Part shown: positions 20,401 to 28,420 of the stretch, piece by piece
How positions within the stretch are numbered: position 1 is the first letter of the stretch
Layout: every line of letters begins with the position of its first letter
From: Bin75 sp965200435
GTDB taxonomy: Bacteria > Nitrospirota > Nitrospiria > Nitrospirales > UBA8639
Direction of reading: 5' to 3'
Assembly: GCA_965200435.1 (NCBI GenBank)
Contig: OZ241337.1
Coordinates: 1,674,001-1,738,000, forward strand
Length of the DNA: 64,000 nt
Position numbers and translations under genes: made by a program
The notes under the pieces: model-generated
Database searches by the model: none
The model's input: only the letters and a program-made list of their open reading frames with translations
Told to the model about the DNA's origin: nothing

Positions 20401-21773
20401 TGCGGCCTGCCAGGGCGAGCGCCAGAGGACCTGGTTGCCGAGATGTCCGAACTCCTTGATGTAAGTGCGGACAAAGAGCTTGTAACCTTCGGCGTCGACT
20501 ACCCCGCTGAAGGTGTGATCCCTCTTGTTGCGATGCTCGGCGAGTCGGAAATCGTATTCCTTCGTGCTGTCATCGGGGTATTGGGCGCGGGTGTTGGTGA
20601 CCACCCGAATTCGTAATAGCTCTGATCGAAGCCGTTTGAGCTTGTAGGCGCCGGGTCGGGAACGAAATTGATCTTGATATCGTAGTTCGATCCCGATGCC
20701 GTCGCTTCGGCGCTGAGATTGCCTAAATTGGGCGGCCGCGTCCCTGCGCGTATTTGCGCCTGCGGTCCGCAAGTCGTCCCGTCGGCTTTGCAATTTCTCA
20801 CCTGCACGTCATAAACGCGGCCGTTGCCGTCTGCGCCACTGAGTGCTGGCGTGGTGGCCCAAACCCTGCCGTTGGAGGTCGAGGCGCTTTCGAACGTGGT
20901 CCAATTGGACCAACCGCCGCTTTCATGATGCTTCCACCGGAATTGCGCCTTGGACCGGTCCTCCCCGGCGTTGCCGGTATCGATCCAGTTGAGGTCGATC
21001 TTGTCGGTCGAATCTTCGTTCGGCGCGCCCATGAGATGGCCCGGCTTCTTCGGGGACGCGTGGAACGCGGATTGCCAGGGCGATTCCCAGATGCGCTCCA
21101 TGCCGTCCACATCCTCACGCAGATAGGTGCGAACGAACAGCTTGTACCCGTCCCTCGGGGTGAGCCCGGTGAAGGTGTATTCAGTCAGGCTGCGGTTGTC
21201 GCTGACCCGTTTCTGCACCTTGGAGCTTTCCTGGGGGGTTGGGGCGAGGGTGTCGGCGGTGTACCCGAACTCGTACCAGCTCTGCTCGAAGCCCTCAGTC
21301 GGACTCGGCGTCGGAGTAAAGGTGATCTTGTAAGAAGAGTCCGACAGCTTTACCGCATCGACATCGCTGATAAAGGGCGGCGAAGAGCCGGTGCGGACCT
21401 CGGTGCCCTGGCTGCAGGTCGTGCCGTCGGAAGCGCAGTGTCTAAACTGAAAGTCGAACAGCTTTCCCTGTTGGAAAAGAGGGCCAGCGGAAACCGAGAA
21501 AGTGACCTTGCCTCCCGAAACCGTCGGCCATAACCCGATCCAATAAGACCAGTAAGACTCGCCAAGGTCATGGAACTTTACTCGGTATTGCGTTTTAGTC
21601 AAATCAATCGTGCTGGCGTCACTTTCGTCCCACACGAAATTTATATCTCCCGTGACGTCTGTACTGGGCGTAGCAACAAGATTCTCTGGCGCTGGCGGCG
21701 TATTCTGTGCGGAGGCGGCGCCAGCAAACGTCAGACCCGCCAGCAGTCCGACCAGGAGCGCGGCGCGACGGAG

Positions 21774-21790
21774 CCCCCCCCCCCCCCCCC
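21774..21790 (-). repeat. G17 homopolymer (coding strand) between start codon and signal peptide
   Basis: Seventeen consecutive C on the plus strand. From the ATG at 21900 the codons run through …TCC AAG and then the G run. With 17 G the frame enters a short dead-end; with 13, 16 or 19 G it joins the signal-peptide frame. Such tracts mutate by slipped-strand mispairing and are classic phase-variation switches. The exact count may also be a sequencing error. Confidence 0.85.
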
Positions 21791-21996
21791 TTGGAACGAC
21801 TGAACCAATCGGCGCGACGGCATTCTCGCAACGGCGTGGAGGTGTTGTTGCTGGTTTGATGAATCAGGTGTCGTTTCGATTCCAGGGTGACGGGTGTCAT
21901 GGATAGACGCTCCTTTTTTTCGATCAATGTCCATCTATCTGCTCCTCGGATCCGATTAATGGCGGTAACGTACCACATTGTCTGTATATGTCAATA

Positions 21997-22194
21997 TTGT
22001 GTATAGGTCCACCACCTTTGGCACTCGGGTTGATGGTGAAGGAGGAATTGTACCGGAAAGTGGCAGCCCAGGGTCCCCCTCTTTTGTCGCTGCGCCATCT
22101 CATGGCGCAGCTTGGACAGCGGCCCCTCCAAGAGCCGTATAGGATGCGGCAGCGACACATGCGGAGCGGCCGCTCCTGGATCCCCGATGACAAC
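21997..22194 (+). repeat. Long direct repeat R2 at the 5' side of the surface-protein locus
   Basis: Same orientation as R1 (14474-14696), beginning TTGTGTATAGGTCCACCACC and ending near TGGATCCCCGA. R1 and R2 bracket the whole surface-protein gene, 7.5 kb apart. Confidence 0.85.
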
Positions 22195-22200
22195 TGTCGG

Positions 22201-22709
22201 GGATGACCACAGAAAATTGCAGGGCGGCTTAGCGGAGCGTCATCCGACAACAGGCTGGGGCGTCACGGTACGCCGGTACGGCGAACCCGACCTCTGGCGG
22301 CTCCTCCTCCTGCTTCGAGGAGGGCCAAAGGGTTCTGAACTTATACAGGTTGTGTATAGGTTCACCACCCCTCAATGACAGATGTCAAGGACAGGCTTAT
22401 GGCACTCAGGTCCTGGCAAGAATCTGTAGGTCGGATGAGCGAAGCGTCATCCGACAAGGGGCTGGGGTGTCGGGGTGCGCCGATGCGGTGATCCCGCCCG
22501 GCGGCGGCTGACCTGACCTACGGGGGCGTCAGGGCGTGATGAGATCGCGCCGTTATAACGACGGGGTGGCCTCTCCAAGAGCCGCATGAGAGGCGACGAC
22601 TACGAAGGCGCGAAGCGGCCGGTGAAAGAAGGTCTAGCCAAGACGGGTGGTTCTTTGTTAGAGATACAAGAAACACACAGTGCCATTTTCGACAAAAGGA
22701 TGACCCGGC
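22201..22709. repeat. Repeat-rich intergenic region upstream of gltX, including scrambled copy R3
   Basis: No gene is supported. Pieces of the R1/R2 unit recur: TTGTGTATAGGTTCACCACC (from 22350), ACAGATGTCAAGGACAGGC (22378-22396) and CCAAGAGCCGCATGAGAGG (near 22576). A second unit, AGCGTCATCCGACAA plus a GGCTGGGG segment, occurs near 22233 and 22444. The gltX ribosome site AAAGGA precedes its ATG by 10 bases. Confidence 0.7.
22430..22455. repeat. Palindromic intergenic repeat, GTCGGATGA-N8-TCATCCGAC
   Basis: Perfect 9-bp arms. The same palindrome recurs with GGGTGA/TCACCC arms at 63899-63926 and with mixed arms at 34288-34331, so it is a small dispersed hairpin family. Confidence 0.75.
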
Positions 22710-24152
22710 ATGAGCAACGTCAGAGTGCGCTTCGCCCCGAGTCCGACGGGGGATCTTCATATCGGAGGCCTTCGGACGGCCTTGTTCAACTGGTTGTTCG
22801 CCCGGCACCATGGCGGCGAATTTATCCTGCGGATTGAAGATACGGATCGCGAGCGTTCGACGGATGCCGCGATTGACGCGATCGTCAACGGTCTGCGCTG
22901 GGCCGGGCTGGATTGGGATGAAGGTCCCCATCGTCAGAGCGACCGGTTGGATCTCTATCGGGGAAAGGCCATGGAATTACTGGCACGCGGCAAGGCGTAT
23001 TGGTGTATCTGTACGCCGGAAGAACTTGAGGCCCGGAGGAAAGAGGCGCAAGCCAAAGGCGAATCCCTCAAATACGATGGCCGGTGCCGGGCACGCGGCC
23101 TGACCGCACCCACGGGCCCGGCGGCCCTTCGGTTTCACGCTCCCCAGGAAGGGCACACCATTATCGAGGACCTGATCAAAGGGTCCATTACGTTTGACAA
23201 TGCTGTGCTGGACGATCTTATCATTGTTCGCTCGAACGGGTATCCCACGTATAATTTGTCCGTGGTAATCGATGACGCGCTCATGGGGATCACGCACGTG
23301 ATTCGCGGTGACGATCACGTGAATAACACGCCTCGTCAGGTGCAGTTGCTCGAGGCGTTGGGGTATCCGTCGCCAATGTTTGCCCACGTGCCGATGATTC
23401 TGGGTTCGGACAAAGCCAGGTTGTCCAAACGACATGGCGCCGCGTCGGTGCTGGCGTATCGGGAAATGGGGTATTTGCCGCAGGCGCTGGTGAATTATCT
23501 GGTCCGACTGGGGTGGTCGTCCGGCGACCAGGAGATTTTTTCCATCCAGGAAATGATCGAGAAGTTTTCCTTCGACCATGTGCAGCCGTCCGCGGCGGTG
23601 TTCAACCCGGAAAAACTGCAATGGCTCAATGCCGAATACATCAAACAAGGTGAGCCCCGACATCTCGCGGAACTGTTGCAGCCCTTTTTGGAAAAGCAGG
23701 GATGCGACCGGACCAAACTCGTTCAACCCCAGGGCGGCCTTGAAGCGGTGGTCCCGCACCTGCGCGAGCGTGCGAAAACGCTGGTCGAAATGGCGGACTG
23801 GACGTTGCCCTATGTCACCGAACCCGTGGTCATGGACGAAGCCGCGGCCGGAAAGTTTCTCGCCTCCGCGATTGCCCCGAGTCTCGGCAAATTCGCCGAG
23901 CGGGTGAAGACGGTCGATCCCTTTTCCAAGGAGACGCTCGATCCCGTGGTGCAAACCATCCTCGATGAAGATCATCTGAAGATGGGGAAATTCGCTCAAC
24001 CCCTGCGCGTCGCTCTCACAGGAAGAACCTTTAGCCCGGGCATTTATGAAGTGATGGAAATCTTGGGCAGGGAACGAACGGTCCGGCGAATCGAACAGGC
24101 GCTTCACCGGATTGCCGGAAGCATCTTGACGACAGGCCAAGGCTCCATTTAA
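22710..24152 (+). CDS. gltX: Glutamyl-tRNA synthetase
   Basis: 480 residues, standard bacterial GluRS size. The class I HIGH motif is in PSPTGDLHIGGLRTAL (residues 9-24) and the KMSKS motif in KARLSKRHG near residue 240. A Cys cluster near 98-130 (CICTPEEL … DGRC) resembles the zinc site of some GluRS. It charges tRNA-Glu; because GlnRS is also encoded nearby, tRNA-Gln need not be misacylated here. The stop lies only 14 bases before tRNA-Gln, which is probably processed from the same transcript. Intact. Confidence 0.97.
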   Translation: MSNVRVRFAPSPTGDLHIGGLRTALFNWLFARHHGGEFILRIEDTDRERSTDAAIDAIVNGLRWAGLDWDEGPHRQSDRLDLYRGKAMELLARGKAYWCICTPEELEARRKEAQAKGESLKYDGRCRARGLTAPTGPAALRFHAPQEGHTIIEDLIKGSITFDNAVLDDLIIVRSNGYPTYNLSVVIDDALMGITHVIRGDDHVNNTPRQVQLLEALGYPSPMFAHVPMILGSDKARLSKRHGAASVLAYREMGYLPQALVNYLVRLGWSSGDQEIFSIQEMIEKFSFDHVQPSAAVFNPEKLQWLNAEYIKQGEPRHLAELLQPFLEKQGCDRTKLVQPQGGLEAVVPHLRERAKTLVEMADWTLPYVTEPVVMDEAAAGKFLASAIAPSLGKFAERVKTVDPFSKETLDPVVQTILDEDHLKMGKFAQPLRVALTGRTFSPGIYEVMEILGRERTVRRIEQALHRIAGSILTTGQGSI

Positions 24153-24166
24153 GCTTTTTCAGAGAT

Positions 24167-24240
24167 TGGGGGATCGTCTAAGGGCAGGACATCAGATTCT
24201 GGCTCTGAGAGTGAGGGTTCGAATCCTTCTCCCCCAGCCA
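24167..24240 (+). tRNA. tRNA-Gln (anticodon CTG)
   Basis: 74 bases. Acceptor TGGGGGA pairs with TCCCCCA. The anticodon arm is TCAGA-TTCTGGC-TCTGA, giving CTG. The T loop is GGTTCGAATCC, discriminator G, and CCA is encoded (24238-24240). It follows gltX by 14 bases. Confidence 0.96.
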
Positions 24241-24317
24241 ACCCACGTGATATGAAGATGCCAGATCGGGAAAGGAACAGAGACGTTTCTCTACAGGCCA
24301 CAGAGGAGGATGCGCCT

Positions 24318-25256
24318 ATGACGACAAGAAACGCCTTCAGCCCATCCGGACGACTTGCCGTCGTACTGGGGTTTTGTTTGCTCGCTTGGGCCGGTGCAGC
24401 AAACGCCGAAACGAGTCGGCAGGGCTTCTATGCCGGCCTTGAACTGGGCTTTGCCAACGCCGCGGACTTGTCGTCCACATTGTCCGGCGTCAACCACCCG
24501 ACGCAGTGCGATCAAGTGCTTAAAGATGTGGACCCAACCAATGTGGTTCCTCTCAGCCACAATGATTGTCACGTTGACGATACTCCAGAGACGCTGTCCG
24601 ATAATGCATTCGATCTGGGCACTGGGTTTTTGGGCGGTTTCAGCGCGGGATACGCACTGAACGGGTTTCGGTTTGAATTTGAATACATGTACCGGTCTCA
24701 CGGAGGCCATACGTCGCCCTGGGCGTTGCCTGGTTCGAATGAGGCCCTTTCAAGCAAGAACAACGAAGTCAGCGTACTCGATCCCCCTTCCGAACGGATT
24801 TCGGATTTCAATGCCCACCAGTTTTTTCTGAACGCCTACTATGATCTGCTCAATGCCACGCGCTGGACACCCTACCTGGGCGCCGGCGTGGGCTTCGCCC
24901 GTACCAGCCTGGATTACAGTAACCGTTTTTCGCGTAGGACGCTTGCCCAAGGCTACCCATCTGGTAAACCACCTGCAGCCGCGGGCACCCTCAGCTTCTG
25001 GGACGACCAGATTTCCGATACGAGCTTCGGCTTCCAGTTGCTCGCTGGCTTGGATTACGAGCTCACGGAAAAGGTGTCAATAGGGATGAAGGGGCGCTGG
25101 GCTTCCTTTAATGACATCAGCCACAACGGGGTCTGGGATCTGGTCCGGAGCCACAGACCTGTCCGGGCGGATGGGGAAACTCCCTTTACCAGTTCGCTGG
25201 CGTTTGACGACATCCAATACTGGGGGCTGACCTTCGGGATGAAGTACTACTTCTGA
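24318..25256 (+). CDS. Outer-membrane beta-barrel protein
   Basis: 312 residues from ATG 24318; GAGGAGGA lies 7-8 bases upstream and the product opens with a signal peptide cut near ANA-ETS (about residue 29), so the longer frame from 24252 is not used. The mature protein starts GFYAGLELGFANA, has alternating aromatic and polar strands (FRFEFEYMYRS, YLGAGVGFA, FGFQLLAGLDYEL) and ends LTFGMKYYF with the terminal Phe of barrels. It resembles the Opa/OmpA-like eight-strand class with long loops. Function unknown: structural, adhesive or porin roles are possible. Confidence 0.85.
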   Translation: MTTRNAFSPSGRLAVVLGFCLLAWAGAANAETSRQGFYAGLELGFANAADLSSTLSGVNHPTQCDQVLKDVDPTNVVPLSHNDCHVDDTPETLSDNAFDLGTGFLGGFSAGYALNGFRFEFEYMYRSHGGHTSPWALPGSNEALSSKNNEVSVLDPPSERISDFNAHQFFLNAYYDLLNATRWTPYLGAGVGFARTSLDYSNRFSRRTLAQGYPSGKPPAAAGTLSFWDDQISDTSFGFQLLAGLDYELTEKVSIGMKGRWASFNDISHNGVWDLVRSHRPVRADGETPFTSSLAFDDIQYWGLTFGMKYYF

Positions 25257-25311
25257 GCGACGGCATCCTCCCTGTTCCGTTCAGTTTCGGCGTCAAGTGA
25301 AAAGATCTGAG

Positions 25312-25453
25312 GGAACCTCTGCTTTAGTGTGATAGCGGGATGCAGGGCAAGGCGTCCCGGAGCGAACCCCGAAGCTTATCAGAGAGATAGGTGAGGGTTG
25401 AGCGAGGACACAACGCAGCCATGCGCCCGATAGTGCACTAAATCAGATGTTCC
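25312..25453 (-). repeat. 142-bp MITE-like element, copy 4
   Basis: Reverse orientation, GGAACCTCTGCTTTAGTG … AATCAGATGTTCC. Right flank is CTAG; left flank is TGAG, so no exact duplication. Lies between the outer-membrane protein and glnS. Confidence 0.88.
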
Positions 25454-25528
25454 CTAGCCGACGTGGCGGCGTTTTCGTGTGATGCAACACTGATCCCGAT
25501 TCTTCCCCTTTATAAGAGAAGAACTCCC

Positions 25529-27214
25529 ATGTCCAACCCTCAGGCTTCTAAAGACTTTATTCGCACCATCGTCGCAGAGGACCGGGAGGCACGAAAATTC
25601 GGCGGCCTTGTCCACACCCGGTTCCCGCCGGAACCCAATGGCTATCTCCATATCGGTCACGCCAAATCCATTTGTTTGAATTTCGGTATTGCACAGGAAT
25701 TTTCCGGGGGGCTGTGTAATCTGCGATTCGACGACACCAACCCGGCCAAAGAAGACGTGGAATACGTCGAGTCCATTCAAGCGGACGTGCGTTGGCTGGG
25801 GTTTGACTGGCAGGACCGGTGTTTTTTTGCCTCGGACTATTTCGAGCGGCTGTATGAATACGCGGCATTGCTGATCCGGAAAGGCAAAGCCTATGTGGAT
25901 AGTCTGACGGCAGACGAAATCCGCTGTTACCGGGGGACCTTGACGGAACCCGGCAAGGAGAGTCCGTACCGCACCCGACCGGTGGCGGAAAACCTGGCCT
26001 TGTTTGCACGGATGCGTGCCGGCGACTGCGAAGAAGGGGCGCACGTGCTCCGCGCCAAAATCGACATGGCCTCGCCCAACGTCAACATGCGCGATCCCAC
26101 GCTCTACCGGATCCGGCGAGTGCCTCATCACCGGACGGGCACCGATTGGAACATTTATCCCACGTATGATTTCGCACATCCCCTGTCCGATTCCCTCGAA
26201 GGGATTACACATTCCCTCTGCACCCTGGAGTTTGAAGATCACCGGCCTTTGTACGATTGGCTGCTGGACGAATGTGAGGTGGTCTGCCATTCCCAGCAGA
26301 TCGAGTTCGCGCGCTTGAACCTGACGCACACGGTCATGAGTAAGCGGAAGCTGTTGGAACTTATTGAGGAAGGCCATGTGTCGGGATGGGACGATCCGCG
26401 CCTCCCCACGTTGATGGGCTTGCGACGCCGCGGATACCCCCCGGAGGCGATTCGACGTTTTTGCGAGCATATCGGGGTGGCAAAACGCGACAGCGTGGTG
26501 GAGGTCAACCTGTTGGAGCATTTCGTCAGGGAGAACCTGAATGCGAGTGCGCGACGGGTCATGGCCGTGCTCCGGCCCCTGCGCGTGGTTCTTACCAATT
26601 ACCCGGAAGACCAAGTGGAAGAATTACAAGCGGTGAATAATCCTGAAGAGCCCGCGATGGGGAATCGCGCTGTCCCGTTTTCCCGCGTCCTCTATATCGA
26701 GCGGGAAGATTTTCGGGAAGATCCTCCGAAGAAATACTTCCGGCTCGCGCCCGGTCAGGAGGTGCGGTTGCGGTATGCCTATATCATTCGCTGTGTGGAC
26801 GTGGTTAAGGATGAGCAGGGAGAGATCGTCGAGGTCCGGTGTACGTATGACCCTGACACCAAAAGCGGGTCGGGGCAGTCTGCCAGAAAGGTGAAGGGCA
26901 CCATTCATTGGGTGTCCGTGGCACATGGGCTCGATGCCGAAGTGCGGTTATTCGACCATCTGTTTTCCGTTCCAGACCCTGAGAAGGATGGCCGGGATTA
27001 CCAGACTGTGCTCAATCCCAACTCGGTGGAACGATTACGGGGCTGCCGGGTCGAACGTGCATTGCAGGATGCTGTTGCGGGTCAACGGTTTCAGTTCGAA
27101 CGACAGGGGTATTTTTGCGTCGATCCCGATTCGACCGCCCAACGGCTCGTGTTCAACCGTACCGTCGCGCTTCGCGATTCCTGGTCGAAACTCGAAAAAG
27201 CCGGACAGAAATGA
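25529..27214 (+). CDS. glnS: Glutaminyl-tRNA synthetase
   Basis: 561 residues, typical of GlnRS. ATG 25529 is chosen because the product then opens as the family does, with FPPEPNGYLHIGHAKS (HIGH motif) near residue 30 and AGAGAAG upstream. VMSKRKL near 270 is the KMSKS loop. The C-terminal anticodon-binding barrels contain RVLYIEREDF and DYQTVLNPNS. It charges tRNA-Gln directly, and a tRNA-Gln gene lies 1.3 kb upstream next to gltX. Having GlnRS implies the amidotransferase route is not needed for Gln here, though GatCAB elsewhere is not excluded. Confidence 0.97.
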   Translation: MSNPQASKDFIRTIVAEDREARKFGGLVHTRFPPEPNGYLHIGHAKSICLNFGIAQEFSGGLCNLRFDDTNPAKEDVEYVESIQADVRWLGFDWQDRCFFASDYFERLYEYAALLIRKGKAYVDSLTADEIRCYRGTLTEPGKESPYRTRPVAENLALFARMRAGDCEEGAHVLRAKIDMASPNVNMRDPTLYRIRRVPHHRTGTDWNIYPTYDFAHPLSDSLEGITHSLCTLEFEDHRPLYDWLLDECEVVCHSQQIEFARLNLTHTVMSKRKLLELIEEGHVSGWDDPRLPTLMGLRRRGYPPEAIRRFCEHIGVAKRDSVVEVNLLEHFVRENLNASARRVMAVLRPLRVVLTNYPEDQVEELQAVNNPEEPAMGNRAVPFSRVLYIEREDFREDPPKKYFRLAPGQEVRLRYAYIIRCVDVVKDEQGEIVEVRCTYDPDTKSGSGQSARKVKGTIHWVSVAHGLDAEVRLFDHLFSVPDPEKDGRDYQTVLNPNSVERLRGCRVERALQDAVAGQRFQFERQGYFCVDPDSTAQRLVFNRTVALRDSWSKLEKAGQK

Positions 27215-27252
27215 GTGAGAGGCCACGCGTCGATCAGGGATGAGCAATCTTT

Positions 27253-28140
27253 CTATTGCATGAGCAGGTCGAAACGCTGGAGGCCCAGCGTTTCGTAGAT
27301 GTGTAACGAGGCTTTGGATTTGTTCAGGGTGTAGAGATGCACTCCGAGCACCTTGTTGTCCAACAGGTCCAGGACCTGTTCCGTGGCCCAATGGGTCCCG
27401 ATTTTTTCGGCCTGGGCGTCATTCTGCGCACTCGACAAGGCGCGAAGCAACCTTCCCGGAAAGCGTGCTCCCGAGGCGAGTTCTGCCATCCGCTTCATCC
27501 CCTTCAGTGAGGTAATGGGCATGATGCCCGCGATGATGGGAACGTGGATTCCGGCTAGTTGGCATCGTTCGCAGAAATCGTAAAAATCACGATTGTCGAA
27601 AAAGAGTTGCGTGCAGATGTAGTCTGCGCCGGCGTCGACTTTGGCCTTGAGATACTCGATTTCTTGGAGTCGATTGGGGGTGTCGGGATGGCCTTCGGGG
27701 AACCCGGCCACCCCGATTCCCATATCGGGAAAATGTTTTTTGATAAAGGCCACCAATTCCACGGCGTAGCGAAAATCCTGTTCGGATTGAGGCCCCGGAT
27801 CCTGCTGGGGCGGGTCGCCTCGCAAGGCCATGATGTTTTGGACGCCGTGGTCATCGTATCGTTGGAGAATCCGGAAAATTTCCTCCTGGCTCGACCCCAC
27901 GCAGGTGAGGTGCGAGACGATCGTTAAATTCGTCTCGTGGTGTAACTTGACGACTAGGTCATGGGTCCACTCCCGCGTTGATCCGCCCGCGCCATAGGTC
28001 ACACTGACGTAGGCGGGTTTCAGGGAAATCAACTTCTCAATGGTACGAAACAGCGCCTCGGACGCAGCCTCACTCTTCGGAGGGAAAAATTCAAAGCTGA
28101 TTGCGGGCTGGTTTTGCCGAAACACTTCTGCTATATGCAT
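27253..28140 (-). CDS. metF: 5,10-methylenetetrahydrofolate reductase
   Basis: 295 residues, the normal bacterial size. An FAD-dependent TIM barrel giving 5-methyl-THF for methionine synthesis. SFEFFPPKS near residue 16 holds the catalytic Glu; VTYGAGGS, ALRGDPP and GVAGFPEGHP bind flavin and folate. It converges on glnS with a 38-base gap. AAGGA precedes the ATG at 28140 by 8-9 bases. It fits functionally with metK and ahcY at 42-45 kb, but is not in their operon. Confidence 0.97.
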   Translation of the reverse strand: MHIAEVFRQNQPAISFEFFPPKSEAASEALFRTIEKLISLKPAYVSVTYGAGGSTREWTHDLVVKLHHETNLTIVSHLTCVGSSQEEIFRILQRYDDHGVQNIMALRGDPPQQDPGPQSEQDFRYAVELVAFIKKHFPDMGIGVAGFPEGHPDTPNRLQEIEYLKAKVDAGADYICTQLFFDNRDFYDFCERCQLAGIHVPIIAGIMPITSLKGMKRMAELASGARFPGRLLRALSSAQNDAQAEKIGTHWATEQVLDLLDNKVLGVHLYTLNKSKASLHIYETLGLQRFDLLMQ

Positions 28141-28420
28141 ACAGGATCCTTTTCGTGATCTGCCGTGTGGCTTTTTCGTCTAACAGTACTAGACCTGGGG
28201 AGATGAGGCAATAGCGTGACGGGTGCGATTGTGGTCGTGACCGCGTGATGAGAGCCCTGTTCGCTCGTCCGTTGACAGAAGAGAAGGCTGTCTCCATCAT
28301 AGCTTTCGTCCCTCACCCCGTCCCTCTTTTTGTTCAGACCGAGGGAGGGGGAGAAAGGTAAAGACAAAAGCCGGTCGTTCCTTCGCTTCACTCAGGACAA
28401 GCGCCGCGCGCGGAATAGCC

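Larger units (their letters stand above)
14721..21900 (-). pseudogene. Giant fibronectin-III / He_PIG-like outer-membrane (autotransporter-like) protein, out of frame in this assembly
   Basis: About 2,390 codons in three reading frames. Start at ATG 21900 (AAAGGAG 8-9 bases upstream). Some 37 codons on is a G17 tract; the frame after it encodes a signal peptide (LRRAALLVGLLAGLTFAG...ASA) and then fibronectin-III-like modules with a recurring Cys pair (FRHCASDGTTC, VRNCKADGTTC, VRWCEANGRTC). The frame breaks near 20600-20620, continues through more such modules and He_PIG-like repeats (LPAATGGDGALTYTVSP), breaks again at a 103-bp duplication (16826-17031), and ends in a Gly-rich barrel of about 280 residues with terminal Phe. 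Expected to be exported and surface-exposed, plausibly an adhesin. Base composition rises toward the 3' half. Either decayed or phase-off. Confidence 0.8.

Noticed and set aside
22977..24140. 387-codon antisense frame over gltX, and a similar 386-codon one over glnS (25454-26614)
   Set aside because: Both opposite unmistakable tRNA synthetases; composition is that of reverse-complement codon bias.
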